Below, in pieces: positions 5,236 through 11,602 of a DNA stretch of 12,763 nt; within the stretch, counting starts at the first letter, position 1, and the number at the start of each line of letters is the position of its first letter. The translations under genes and the position numbers were made by a program. Source of the DNA: an uncultured Holophagaceae bacterium (GTDB lineage: Bacteria; Acidobacteriota; Holophagae; Holophagales; Holophagaceae); contig CAIRAS010000213.1 of assembly GCA_903876615.1 (NCBI GenBank), positions 1 to 12,763 of the forward strand, in the 5' to 3' direction. The notes beneath the pieces are model-generated. The model was not told where the DNA came from. It searched no databases and saw only the letters and a list, made by a program, of their open reading frames with translations.

Positions 5236-5403
5236 ATGCGACCAACCTCAATCGTGGCGCTCTGCGGCCTGGTGGTGGTCGGCATCATCATTGCCGACTT
5301 CCTGACCCACCCGACCGGGACCACCGACGCCTTCAATGGCGTGGCCTCGCTCGCGACCCCGGCCGAAAACTCCCTTCTCGGCTACACAAGCACAGGCCAG
5401 TAA
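5236..5403 (+). CDS. 55-aa signal-anchored membrane protein
   Basis: MRPTSIVALCGLVVVGIIIA opens the protein: one N-terminal hydrophobic helix (about residues 5-21) and a polar 33-residue tail (DFLTHPTGTTDAFNG...). AAGGAG upstream supports this start. The stop TAA shares its last base with the next ATG (TAATG). It is the last of the seven small membrane genes downstream of the capsid gene; a virion-membrane location is inferred. Confidence 0.7.
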   Translation: MRPTSIVALCGLVVVGIIIADFLTHPTGTTDAFNGVASLATPAENSLLGYTSTGQ

Positions 5404-5951
5404 TGGCCCTCTTCGAGACCCCGGTGATCCAGCCCATGGCCATCACCAAGGGAGCGGTGCCGCTGAGCCAGGCGCCATCGCTGTTCCCTTCGGGCTGGAA
5501 GCCCGCCTGGGGCCCGGTCGAGCGGGCCACCCCGGTGGTCCAGGCCGGCCCTACACGGTATTTGCCTGGTCAGGCGGGAAGGACTGGTAGGCCAGAGACC
5601 CCTGTCGCCGCCTCGGCACGAGGCACTGGCCCCAAGTTCTTGGTGATGGGCCAACACCCGGTGCCAGCGGCCCGAACCCAGGGAGTGGTGCAACCCATGA
5701 ACGCGCCTCAGCTCCAACAGGGGCGACAGAACCCGCCCTGGTGGCGGCCTTCTTTCGGGGTGTGGGTGATGGCGCCCCGGTTCGCCCAGAAGACCCGCCG
5801 CTTCAGTGACCATCCCCTGCCAGTGCCGTCGCTGCAGGCCTACAACTCGATGCAGGTGGCCAGCAGGCCCGCTCGCATCGGCGGACGCACCGCGACTCGC
5901 TGGCCCAATCCCAACATCGCCTGGCCCACGTTCGGAGTTGGTGGCACGTGA
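5403..5951 (+). CDS. Pro/Trp/Arg-rich hypothetical virion protein
   Basis: A 182-aa basic, soluble protein rich in Pro, Trp, Gln and Arg, with few predicted long helices (for example PSGWKPAWGPVERATPVV, NPPWWRPSFGVWVMAPR, TATRWPNPNIAWPTFGVGGT). It has no membrane segment and no recognisable domain. Extended Pro-rich capsid cement or tape-like proteins occur in membrane-containing phages (PRD1 P30 is a short example), so a minor capsid role is possible but not shown by motifs. The start overlaps the preceding stop, and the stop overlaps the GTG of the next gene (GTGA). Confidence 0.65.
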   Translation: MALFETPVIQPMAITKGAVPLSQAPSLFPSGWKPAWGPVERATPVVQAGPTRYLPGQAGRTGRPETPVAASARGTGPKFLVMGQHPVPAARTQGVVQPMNAPQLQQGRQNPPWWRPSFGVWVMAPRFAQKTRRFSDHPLPVPSLQAYNSMQVASRPARIGGRTATRWPNPNIAWPTFGVGGT

Positions 5952-6619
5952 GCACGACTCCCCAGACTTCCCCACCTCCTTCTTCCTCTGGGAGCTCTAC
6001 TCGGCGGCCACCAACTTCGTCCAAGGGGCCCTCTGGCAAGCAGCCCAACTTCTTCCAGAAGAAGACCCTGGGGCTGCCCCTCTGGGCCTGGGCAGCCATT
6101 GTCGGAGCCGGCGTGGTCGGTTTCGTCGTCTACAAGAAGATCAAAGGTGGCAGCACCACCCCAGCCGCCACTCCGGCGGCCAGCACCACTGGAACCAGTA
6201 CCGGCATGGGTGGCTTTGGCTGGGGTGGCCAGGGTGGCACAGCCACCGGTACCGACGGCACCTCGCCGGCTCCCACCACGACCACGCCTGCTCCTGTCGT
6301 CAATCCAGGAGGAGTCAATGTGCCGGTCCCGGCCATTGCCACGCCAGCTCCCAGCTCGCTCACCGGCTCACTGACTCCGGCCGAGCAGTCGGCCGTGACA
6401 GCAGCCTCGGGCCCGACGGGAGACATCACCCAGAACCAAGGTCCTGGTGGCTCTGGTGGCCAGCTCCAGACGGCCGAGGCGGCCGGCAGTGCCGCCACCG
6501 CGGGCAACCCGCCGCCGGCATCGGCCCTGGCCTCGTTGGGCCCGGCGCCACCTGGAACGCAGTGGGTCTGGGCCGAGGAGGCCAACGGCACCTACTACCC
6601 GACCCAGGTTAGGGTATAA
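5948..6619 (+). CDS. Membrane-anchored Ser/Thr/Pro/Gly-rich protein
   Basis: A 223-aa protein from a GTG start. Residues 1-40 are Ser/Pro/Thr-rich and basic. Residues 43-62 form one membrane helix (LPLWAWAAIVGAGVVGFVVY) followed by KKIKGG. Residues 68-200 are low-complexity Thr/Ala/Gly/Pro. The end is more structured (TQWVWAEEANGTYYPTQVRV). With basic residues flanking the helix and a long flexible tail, it resembles a bitopic virion membrane protein. The start shares 16 identical bases with the start of the holin-like gene near 11354. No enzymatic motif is seen; GPSGKQ at 28-33 is not a valid P-loop in this context. Confidence 0.7.
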   Translation: MSTTPQTSPPPSSSGSSTRRPPTSSKGPSGKQPNFFQKKTLGLPLWAWAAIVGAGVVGFVVYKKIKGGSTTPAATPAASTTGTSTGMGGFGWGGQGGTATGTDGTSPAPTTTTPAPVVNPGGVNVPVPAIATPAPSSLTGSLTPAEQSAVTAASGPTGDITQNQGPGGSGGQLQTAEAAGSAATAGNPPPASALASLGPAPPGTQWVWAEEANGTYYPTQVRV

Positions 6620-6622
6620 GCC

Positions 6623-6841
6623 ATGCCGTCCCAGGCCAACATCTACCCCCACACGGTCCTCAGCCCGACTCAGCAGGGGCCCGGCATCGTCATGGGCCCG
6701 CTGACCGGCATGTCGGCTCAGCCTGACGTCACGCTCCGACCATTGACGCCACAGCGCATCCCCACCGAGCTGGCCCGGATGATCCTCTTGGAGCAGAAGA
6801 ACACAGCGCCTCGAGGCATCGTCAAGCGCAGGACCAGCTGA
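6623..6841 (+). CDS. Small soluble hypothetical protein
   Basis: A 72-aa protein beginning MPSQANIYPHTVLSPTQQGP. It is polar, with no membrane helix. A C-terminal helix (about residues 46-60, IPTELARMILLEQKN) precedes a basic end (GIVKRRTS). The start is three bases after the previous stop, and the next start one base after its stop. It is likely a minor virion or assembly factor by position; no family is recognised. Confidence 0.6.
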   Translation: MPSQANIYPHTVLSPTQQGPGIVMGPLTGMSAQPDVTLRPLTPQRIPTELARMILLEQKNTAPRGIVKRRTS

Positions 6842-6842
6842 C

Positions 6843-7175
6843 ATGCCGGTCCGTCAGGGGGCGGCACTCAGCGCCGGCGTCGTCGGCATCACCATCCTGG
6901 CCATGGGCGACTCCTTCAACGCCTACTCAGGGCTGCTACCCTCCATGTTCACCATCTCCTCGGAGTTCTTCAACTCCCAGGGCAGCCGCAAGGGCAACGT
7001 CCGCCGTATCCGTCAGGGCGAGGTGATCGCCACTCTGGCCAGCCTCGGCATCGGCTTCGGCGCCTCCTTGGCCGCCGGCTCCTCCCTGCCCTTCTGGGGC
7101 ACGGCAGTCGCCTGCGGAGGCCTCTTGATCTGCTACGAATACGCCCTCCGCCACCCGGCCAGTGAGGTCGGCTGA
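6843..7175 (+). CDS. Multi-pass membrane protein
   Basis: A 110-aa protein. Hydrophobic segments lie at about residues 7-20 (AALSAGVVGITILA), 63-79 (ATLASLGIGFGASLAAG) and 83-101 (PFWGTAVACGGLLICYEYA). A soluble basic loop (NSQGSRKGNVRRIRQGE) separates the first from the second. The gene ends TGA, directly followed by the GTG of the CHAP hydrolase gene. That adjacency suggests the two act together, for example as a membrane partner of the cell-wall-penetrating enzyme; this is inferred from order only. Confidence 0.65.
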   Translation: MPVRQGAALSAGVVGITILAMGDSFNAYSGLLPSMFTISSEFFNSQGSRKGNVRRIRQGEVIATLASLGIGFGASLAAGSSLPFWGTAVACGGLLICYEYALRHPASEVG

Positions 7176-8210
7176 GTGACTGCCGTCCAGCTCAAGGCGG
7201 CCGTCGGCAATGCCGCCAGCTATGCGGTCGGCCAGTGCACCTGGGGAGTGGCCAGCCTGCTGGCCTGGATTCCCGCCGGCCTGGGCAATGCCAACCAATG
7301 GATCGCCAACGCGGCCAAGAAGGGCCTCACCATCAGCCAGTCTCCCTCGGTGGGAGACGTGGTGGTCTACCAAGGAGGCGTCAGCGCCGCTACCCCCTAC
7401 AGTCCCTCGGCCGAGTACAGCTCCCTGGGCCATGTGGGCGTGGTGAGTGCCCTGGGGCCGGCCGACACCTTCACGGTGGAGGAGATGAACTACAACGCCG
7501 ACGGCGGTGGCCTGGGGATCTACGACACTCGCAAGAGCTCGACCCAGAACGTCCAGGGATTCATCCAGCCTCCTGCCGGTACCTCGGGCTTCAGCTCCAC
7601 CGCGGCCTCGGCCGCTACCGCCAGCACTGCCGCCGCCTCGGCTGCCGCCACCGCAGCCCAGGGATGTGCCTGGCAGGGGCCGTTCGGATGGTGCATCCTG
7701 AGCCAGGCCGGAGAGCAGAAGCTGTTCGGCGCCCTCCTGATGGGAGCCGGCGGCCTGGTGCTGCTGGTGGGAGCTGGCCTGGTCATCATCGGGACTCTCA
7801 GTGAGACCAAGCTGGGCCGTACTGCCGCCAAGGTGGCGAGCGAGACCGGGGTCGGGGCCGTGGTCGGCGCCGCGGTGGCCCCGGTCAGGGCCGTCCAGGG
7901 TGGGCGCCAGAGGCGCACTGCCGGCCGGGCCAAGCAGGCCCAGGCGACCCAGCGTAGCGCGGATGAGAGTCAGAGGCGGCTCACTCGCCAGCAGATCGAC
8001 CGGGCCCGAGTGCGGCGAGCGCGGGCCCAGGCTCGAGATTCTGAGGCCACTGCCCGCCTCCGGGTACCGCCCCAGGAGAAGACCAGGACCCGCACCGTGG
8101 TCCGGACCTACAATCCCAGTGGAGGAGGCAGTCCCGCCTCCAGGGCCACTCGAGGGCGGCGAGGCCCAGTCCAGAACCAGAAGAAATACAATGCCGTGTT
8201 TGGAGACTGA
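7176..8210 (+). CDS. CHAP-domain peptidoglycan hydrolase with membrane anchor (virion-associated lysin)
   Basis: A 344-aa protein from a GTG start. Residues 10-130 form an N-terminal CHAP (NlpC/P60-superfamily) amidase/endopeptidase domain. The likely nucleophile is C21 in VGQCTWGVA, followed by the SVGDVVVY strand (58-65), the catalytic H86 in GHVGVVSA, and E103/N105 in VEEMNYN. An Ala/Ser linker (about 134-162) follows, then one membrane helix (about 184-208, FGALLMGAGGLVLLVGAGLVIIG), then a long Arg-rich basic tail (about 230-344) with many Gln/Arg/Ala helices. No cleavable signal peptide is seen. A hydrolase held in the membrane by a central helix with a basic, possibly DNA-facing tail fits a virion enzyme that opens the wall during DNA delivery, as PRD1 P7 does with a different fold. 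Use as the lysis enzyme is less likely given the separate enzyme near 10365. Confidence 0.8.
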   Translation: MTAVQLKAAVGNAASYAVGQCTWGVASLLAWIPAGLGNANQWIANAAKKGLTISQSPSVGDVVVYQGGVSAATPYSPSAEYSSLGHVGVVSALGPADTFTVEEMNYNADGGGLGIYDTRKSSTQNVQGFIQPPAGTSGFSSTAASAATASTAAASAAATAAQGCAWQGPFGWCILSQAGEQKLFGALLMGAGGLVLLVGAGLVIIGTLSETKLGRTAAKVASETGVGAVVGAAVAPVRAVQGGRQRRTAGRAKQAQATQRSADESQRRLTRQQIDRARVRRARAQARDSEATARLRVPPQEKTRTRTVVRTYNPSGGGSPASRATRGRRGPVQNQKKYNAVFGD

Positions 8211-8213
8211 GAG

Positions 8214-8747
8214 ATGAGCATCACCGACGAAGGGCTGGACGTTGAGGCGGGCCTGGAGTTCCAGATCCTCTCCCACCTCAAGGTCCTGAGCGAGGCCGAG
8301 AAGAGGCGAGAGGAGCAGGCCAAGGCAGAGAAGGACGGCGTCCAGATGTTCCGCTCCTTTGCCGGAGCCGCTGCGGTCACCACCATCGTCAACGCCAGCG
8401 GCGTTCCCATCACCGGGGCACTCCTGACCCATGATCCCTGCCCTCAGGGATACTACCTGGATCTCCGTCACCTAACCGTGTTCCTGCTTGACCCCACGTC
8501 CACCTCCGGGTCAGCCTATGTCGTCTACCTCTTCAAGGGATCGAATCCCCAGGACCTGAGCGGTGGCCGCCTGGTGGCGCTCACCACCGGGGTCCCGACC
8601 GAGGCCATCTACAAGAAGGAGCAGACCATCAGGGCTCCCGAGATGTTCTACCTGCTGGTCGCCAACCTGACGGCCGGAGTCACAATTCAGAGCTTCCTCG
8701 AGGGCCGTCTCTATCCCGACAGCATGGCGAACAGGGTTCTCGACTGA
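8214..8747 (+). CDS. Candidate spike-base / penton-like protein
   Basis: A 177-aa protein. Residues 10-45 form a charged amphipathic helix (FQILSHLKVLSEAEKRREEQ) suited to oligomerisation. Residues 52-168 are strand-rich (GYYLDLRHLTVFLLDP, GSAYVVYLFKG, EMFYLLVANLTAGVTIQ), with the look of a small beta-sandwich or jelly roll. The final residues, LEGRLYPDSMANRVLD, are encoded by the first copy of a 52-bp direct repeat. The stop is immediately followed by the ATG of the beta-helix spike gene. Position and architecture fit a vertex or spike-base protein that carries the spike, by analogy with penton and spike pairs of tectiviruses. No sequence motif proves it. Confidence 0.6.
   Translation: MSITDEGLDVEAGLEFQILSHLKVLSEAEKRREEQAKAEKDGVQMFRSFAGAAAVTTIVNASGVPITGALLTHDPCPQGYYLDLRHLTVFLLDPTSTSGSAYVVYLFKGSNPQDLSGGRLVALTTGVPTEAIYKKEQTIRAPEMFYLLVANLTAGVTIQSFLEGRLYPDSMANRVLD
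8696..8747 (+). repeat. 52-bp direct repeat, copy 1 (3' end of spike-base gene)
   Basis: Identical over all 52 bases to 10292-10343, with mismatches immediately outside on both sides (T against G on the left; A against G on the right). It encodes the last 16 residues and stop of the spike-base protein. The two copies are offset by 1596 bp, with exactly one gene, the spike, between them. Confidence 0.95.
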
Positions 8748-10268
8748 ATGAGCGGCTTCCAGTCGGGCTTCACCAGTAGGGGCGGTGGCACCGCAGCGGT
8801 TGTCGATGCGCCCAGCGCTCTCAACGTCCAGAACCCCACCTACGGCGCGACCGGCAACGGTGTGACCGATGACACTGTCGCCATCCAGGCGGCGCTGACT
8901 CAGGCGGGCGCCAATGGCGGCGGCGATGTCTGGGTGCCTTACACCAATACCGGCTACCTCTGCGGGGCGCTCTCGCTGCCTCCCGGCGTCCGCCTCATCT
9001 TCGAGAACGGCGCCTATCTGACCGCCCCGGCCTCCCTGGCGACCAGCTGGGTCCAGGCGACCGCAGCGGTCCACGTCGGCACGGCGGTTATCAACGGCAC
9101 CTTCATCGCGTCGGCCACGACCAACGCCGGCGTCACCGCGGTCATCGACTTCTCGGGCGTCACCAGCTGCGCCGACTGCCGGATTGAGCGGAACCGGATC
9201 GTAAATGCGCCCGCCCACGGCATCCATATGGGGGAGAGCACGGGCAACTACACCCTCAATAAGAAGTGGATCACCGAGAACTCAGTCGAGGGCTACGGGA
9301 CCAGCGGCGGCGGCTACGGGATCTACTGCGACTACATCGGCTCCGTCGAGATCGACCGCAACTACACCTTCACGACCGGCTCTGACGACGGCATTGAGCT
9401 GGGCCACTCCGGGTTCCCCTACCTGGGCATAAACGCTCACCTTCGCGCCACCGGCAACACCGTCGTCAACGGCCAGTTGCAGTTCCCCTTCAGCCACAAC
9501 GCTGAGATCATTGGCAACACAGTAGTCAACAACACCATCCAGAACGATGTAAACGCCGCCAACTTCGTCATCATCGCTGACAACGTGGTGCTCAATGCGA
9601 CACCCGCAGCGGGGTACGCAGGCATCCGGGTCGATGGCAGCTTTCCCATCATCACCGGCAACTATGTGGAGGTGACCTCCCTCGATGGCATCTCCTGCGT
9701 GGCGGGGGCCCAGCAAGCCATCATCGCTGACAACTACATCGTCACCACCATAGCGACCGGCAACAGCGGCAGCGCCATCAATGACAACGGCGCCGCCTCG
9801 GGGCGCTGGATCATCACCGGGAACACGGTCAACGGCACCGGCGCCCAGGGCTTCACCTACGCTTTCAATCTGAGCGGAAGCTACCACGCCGTGTCCAGCA
9901 ACTCGGTTCAGTCATTTGACGGCATCACCGGCGGCTGCACCCATTCTCTGATCTCTGCCAATGTTTTCAACTCGGCCAACAACTCCGTGGTCAGCGTCGG
10001 CACCTCCTCCGCGATGCGTGGCAACAACATGCAGCCGGTGGGTGTGGTCACAGTCGCGGTCCCGGCCACCGGCGTGGCCATCGCCGCCACCTTCTACGAT
10101 CGCTGGTTCTACATCACCGACACCTCGACCGGGACCACCATCGACGTGGGCGCCGCCCAGGTGGCTGCCATCGCCGCCGGCGCCACGGTACCGGTATTCG
10201 TGCCTGCGGGCCAGACCATGACGCCTTCCTACACCACGGCCCCGACCTGGGTCTGCTATGAGTGCTGA
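8748..10268 (+). CDS. Pectate-lyase-fold (parallel beta-helix) spike, probable receptor-binding or depolymerase protein
   Basis: A 506-aa protein. Residues 25-95 carry the entry motif of pectate-lyase-3-type beta helices: NVQNPTYGATGNGVTDDTVA, then AIQAAL, GGGDVWVP and an LPPGVRLIFENGAYL stretch. Residues 145-430 repeat short coils with an Asn ladder (N149, N178, N205, N237, N257, N279, N305, N329, N359, N385, N405, N426), as in IITGN, IIADN and IIGN. SDDGIELGH (212-220) resembles the acidic site of beta-helix glycan hydrolases, so glycan cleavage is possible. Residues 432-506 form a separate strand-rich C-terminal domain ending WVCYEC. It would bind or degrade host surface glycan from the capsid vertex. 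The ATG follows the previous stop with no gap, so translation is probably coupled. The gene is bracketed by 52-bp direct repeats. Confidence 0.85.
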   Translation: MSGFQSGFTSRGGGTAAVVDAPSALNVQNPTYGATGNGVTDDTVAIQAALTQAGANGGGDVWVPYTNTGYLCGALSLPPGVRLIFENGAYLTAPASLATSWVQATAAVHVGTAVINGTFIASATTNAGVTAVIDFSGVTSCADCRIERNRIVNAPAHGIHMGESTGNYTLNKKWITENSVEGYGTSGGGYGIYCDYIGSVEIDRNYTFTTGSDDGIELGHSGFPYLGINAHLRATGNTVVNGQLQFPFSHNAEIIGNTVVNNTIQNDVNAANFVIIADNVVLNATPAAGYAGIRVDGSFPIITGNYVEVTSLDGISCVAGAQQAIIADNYIVTTIATGNSGSAINDNGAASGRWIITGNTVNGTGAQGFTYAFNLSGSYHAVSSNSVQSFDGITGGCTHSLISANVFNSANNSVVSVGTSSAMRGNNMQPVGVVTVAVPATGVAIAATFYDRWFYITDTSTGTTIDVGAAQVAAIAAGATVPVFVPAGQTMTPSYTTAPTWVCYEC

Positions 10269-10343
10269 GTGACCCCTATAGCCTATGAGTGCCTCGAGGG
10301 CCGTCTCTATCCCGACAGCATGGCGAACAGGGTTCTCGACTGA
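10269..10343 (+). pseudogene. Remnant of the spike-base gene 3' end (24-codon frame)
   Basis: Directly after the spike stop, a GTG-started frame reads VTPIAYEC and then LEGRLYPDSMANRVLD and stop. The last 16 residues are identical, also at DNA level, to the end of the 177-aa protein. The YEC just before the repeat echoes the last residues of the spike (CYEC), with the bases CTATGAGTGC repeated at 10256-10265 and 10283-10292. It looks like a recombination scar rather than a functional gene, although a 24-aa peptide could be made. Confidence 0.65.
10292..10343 (+). repeat. 52-bp direct repeat, copy 2 (downstream of the spike gene)
   Basis: Perfect copy of 8696-8747, placed 23 bases after the spike stop and ending 12 bases before the first possible start (ATG 10356) of the glycosidase gene. 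Exact recombination with copy 1 would delete the spike and place the glycosidase gene directly behind the spike-base gene. Confidence 0.95.
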
Positions 10344-10364
10344 GTTGTCACCTCTATGAGGATC

Positions 10365-11030
10365 ATGGCCGACTCAGATGTGGCAGCGGATCTGCCGACA
10401 GGCTGCGACCTATACGCAGCTTACTGTGATGGACAGGCAGTATTTGGCCAGCCCCAGAGCTATGGAGAGGCGGTGGCCCGTTTCCCCGGAGTCCCGGTCC
10501 TGTCGATCTCGGTCGACGGCAATCCAGCCGATATCGGCGACGTCGAGAAGGGAGCGCTCACCATCCAGCAGGCCATCGCCGTCGGCTACAGGACCGTCTA
10601 CTGCTCACTCGCCAACTGGGCGGCCAACATCAACGCCTACAGTGCCGCCGGAGCTCCGCCTCCTAACTGGTGGGTGGCGGCCTACCCGGGCAGCGGGGCC
10701 ATAATCGCGGCCGGGGCCGTGGCCCACCAATATGAGGACGCTGGGCCTTATGATCTATCAGTGGTGGCCGACTACTGGCCCGGGGTCGACCCCTCACCAG
10801 TGCCACCCCCAGAGGAGATCCCCGTGGAACCACTAGTCGCCATCCCCAGTGCCGGAGCTGCACCGCTGCCCCAGTATCTGGTGATCCCAGAGAACCTGAC
10901 CAAACTGTGGATCACTTCTGAAGCAGACCTGGCCTACTTCCTAAAGCAGTGTGACCAGACTGCGGCCCAGCCGCTCAGTGCTGCCACCCTCGCCAACTTC
11001 ACCACCATCGGAGCGCAGCCCGCTCTATAA
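10365..11030 (+). CDS. GH25/Rv2525c-like glycoside hydrolase, candidate endolysin
   Basis: A 221-aa protein. Residues 10-143 resemble the truncated TIM barrels of GH25/DUF1906 (Rv2525c-like) cell-wall glycosidases: an entry strand PTGCDLYAAYCDG (11-23), PGVPVLSISVDGN (41-53), the acidic ADIGDVEKG (55-63, with D59/E61 as probable catalytic acids), YRTVYCSLANW (75-85), NWWVAAYPG (101-109), HQYEDAGPYDLSVV (121-134). A Pro-rich linker (142-160) and a C-terminal segment of about 60 residues follow. ATG 10365 is preferred because TGAGG lies five bases upstream; ATG 10356 would add three residues. No signal peptide is seen, so a holin or equivalent would be needed for export. A holin-like gene lies two genes downstream. 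A virion-bound wall hydrolase is the alternative. Confidence 0.65.
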   Translation: MADSDVAADLPTGCDLYAAYCDGQAVFGQPQSYGEAVARFPGVPVLSISVDGNPADIGDVEKGALTIQQAIAVGYRTVYCSLANWAANINAYSAAGAPPPNWWVAAYPGSGAIIAAGAVAHQYEDAGPYDLSVVADYWPGVDPSPVPPPEEIPVEPLVAIPSAGAAPLPQYLVIPENLTKLWITSEADLAYFLKQCDQTAAQPLSAATLANFTTIGAQPAL

Positions 11031-11034
11031 GGAG
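11031..11034 (+). promoter_or_regulatory. Ribosome-binding site GGAG (within AAGGAG)
   Basis: The AAGGAG motif directly follows and overlaps the preceding stop (TAAGGAG) and lies six bases before GTG 11041. It fixes a GTG start for the coiled-coil gene. Confidence 0.55.
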
Positions 11035-11040
11035 ACCTCA

Positions 11041-11358
11041 GTGTCAGACAGTCCCTACGTTCTGAATCAGCCCTCGACCAGCACCGTCGACGCCGACGTA
11101 GCCTCCGTGGAGAGTGATGACACAGCCGAGCAGGCTGCTATCAGCACCACGGCGGCGGCCTTGGCCCAGTTCGAGACCGACTATGCAGCCTTCAAGGCGG
11201 CCCTGGCCACAGTGCCGGCCCAGCCCGTCAGCGCCGATGCCGCCACCACGGCCCTCCAGTCGGCCCAGGCGGCACTGGCAACCGCCACTGCCGCGGTGAC
11301 CGCGGCCTTGGCATCGGTGGCGCCTGCGGACCCTACGGCAGCGACCCCGGCGTCGTGA
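11041..11358 (+). CDS. Ala-rich coiled-coil protein
   Basis: A 105-aa protein from GTG. It has a polar N-terminus (MSDSPYVLNQPSTSTVDADV), a long Ala-rich helix (about residues 28-62, EQAAISTTAAALAQFETDYA), a second helix (about 66-95, TTALQSAQAALATATAAVTA) and a Pro/Thr end. No membrane segment is present. It lies between the glycosidase and a holin-like gene, with AAGGAG upstream and a GTGA overlap downstream. It could be a lysis accessory or a structural coiled coil; no family is recognised. Confidence 0.65.
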   Translation: MSDSPYVLNQPSTSTVDADVASVESDDTAEQAAISTTAAALAQFETDYAAFKAALATVPAQPVSADAATTALQSAQAALATATAAVTAALASVAPADPTAATPAS

Positions 11359-11597
11359 GCACGACTCCCACGCCGACGCCGGCGCCCAAACCCACCAAGA
11401 CCAACCTGGTGGGGATCATTGAGACAGTCCTAGGTGACAGCACCAAGGCGCTATCACTGATTGCCGGTGGCAGCGGCCTGATCGTAGCCTTCGCCAGCAA
11501 GTTTCACGGGGGCGCCGGTGAGGCCGGAGTGGTGATGGCCGGCATCGGCGTCGCTGGCCTGGTCATCAACTCCATAGCGGACGCCATCGCAAACTAG
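11355..11597 (+). CDS. Holin-like small membrane protein
   Basis: An 80-aa protein from GTG. It has a Pro/Thr-rich N-terminus (MSTTPTPTPAPKPTKTN), an amphipathic segment (LVGIIETVLGDSTKAL), and two hydrophobic helices (about residues 34-49, SLIAGGSGLIVAFASK; about 56-75, EAGVVMAGIGVAGLVINSIA). Size, helix count and location after a cell-wall glycosidase fit a holin, which would form membrane lesions at lysis. It lacks the usual basic C-terminus of many holins, so another membrane role is possible. The start overlaps the previous stop at GTGA. Confidence 0.6.
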   Translation: MSTTPTPTPAPKPTKTNLVGIIETVLGDSTKALSLIAGGSGLIVAFASKFHGGAGEAGVVMAGIGVAGLVINSIADAIAN

Positions 11598-11602
11598 GCC
11601 TC

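Noticed and set aside
6031..6048. P-loop-like GPSGKQ in the 223-aa protein
   Set aside because: It lacks the T/S after GK and sits in a disordered Ser/Pro region next to a membrane helix, with no Walker B.
6936..8471. Open frame of 511 codons on the minus strand
   Set aside because: It runs opposite three tightly joined plus-strand genes that carry real motifs (CHAP catalytic residues, membrane helices). Long antisense frames are expected in GC-rich coding DNA, and its Gly/Asp/Arg-rich sequence shows no domain.
8696..10343. Insertion sequence or integrative element explaining the 52-bp repeats
   Set aside because: No transposase, integrase or terminal inverted repeats lie between the copies; only the spike gene is there.
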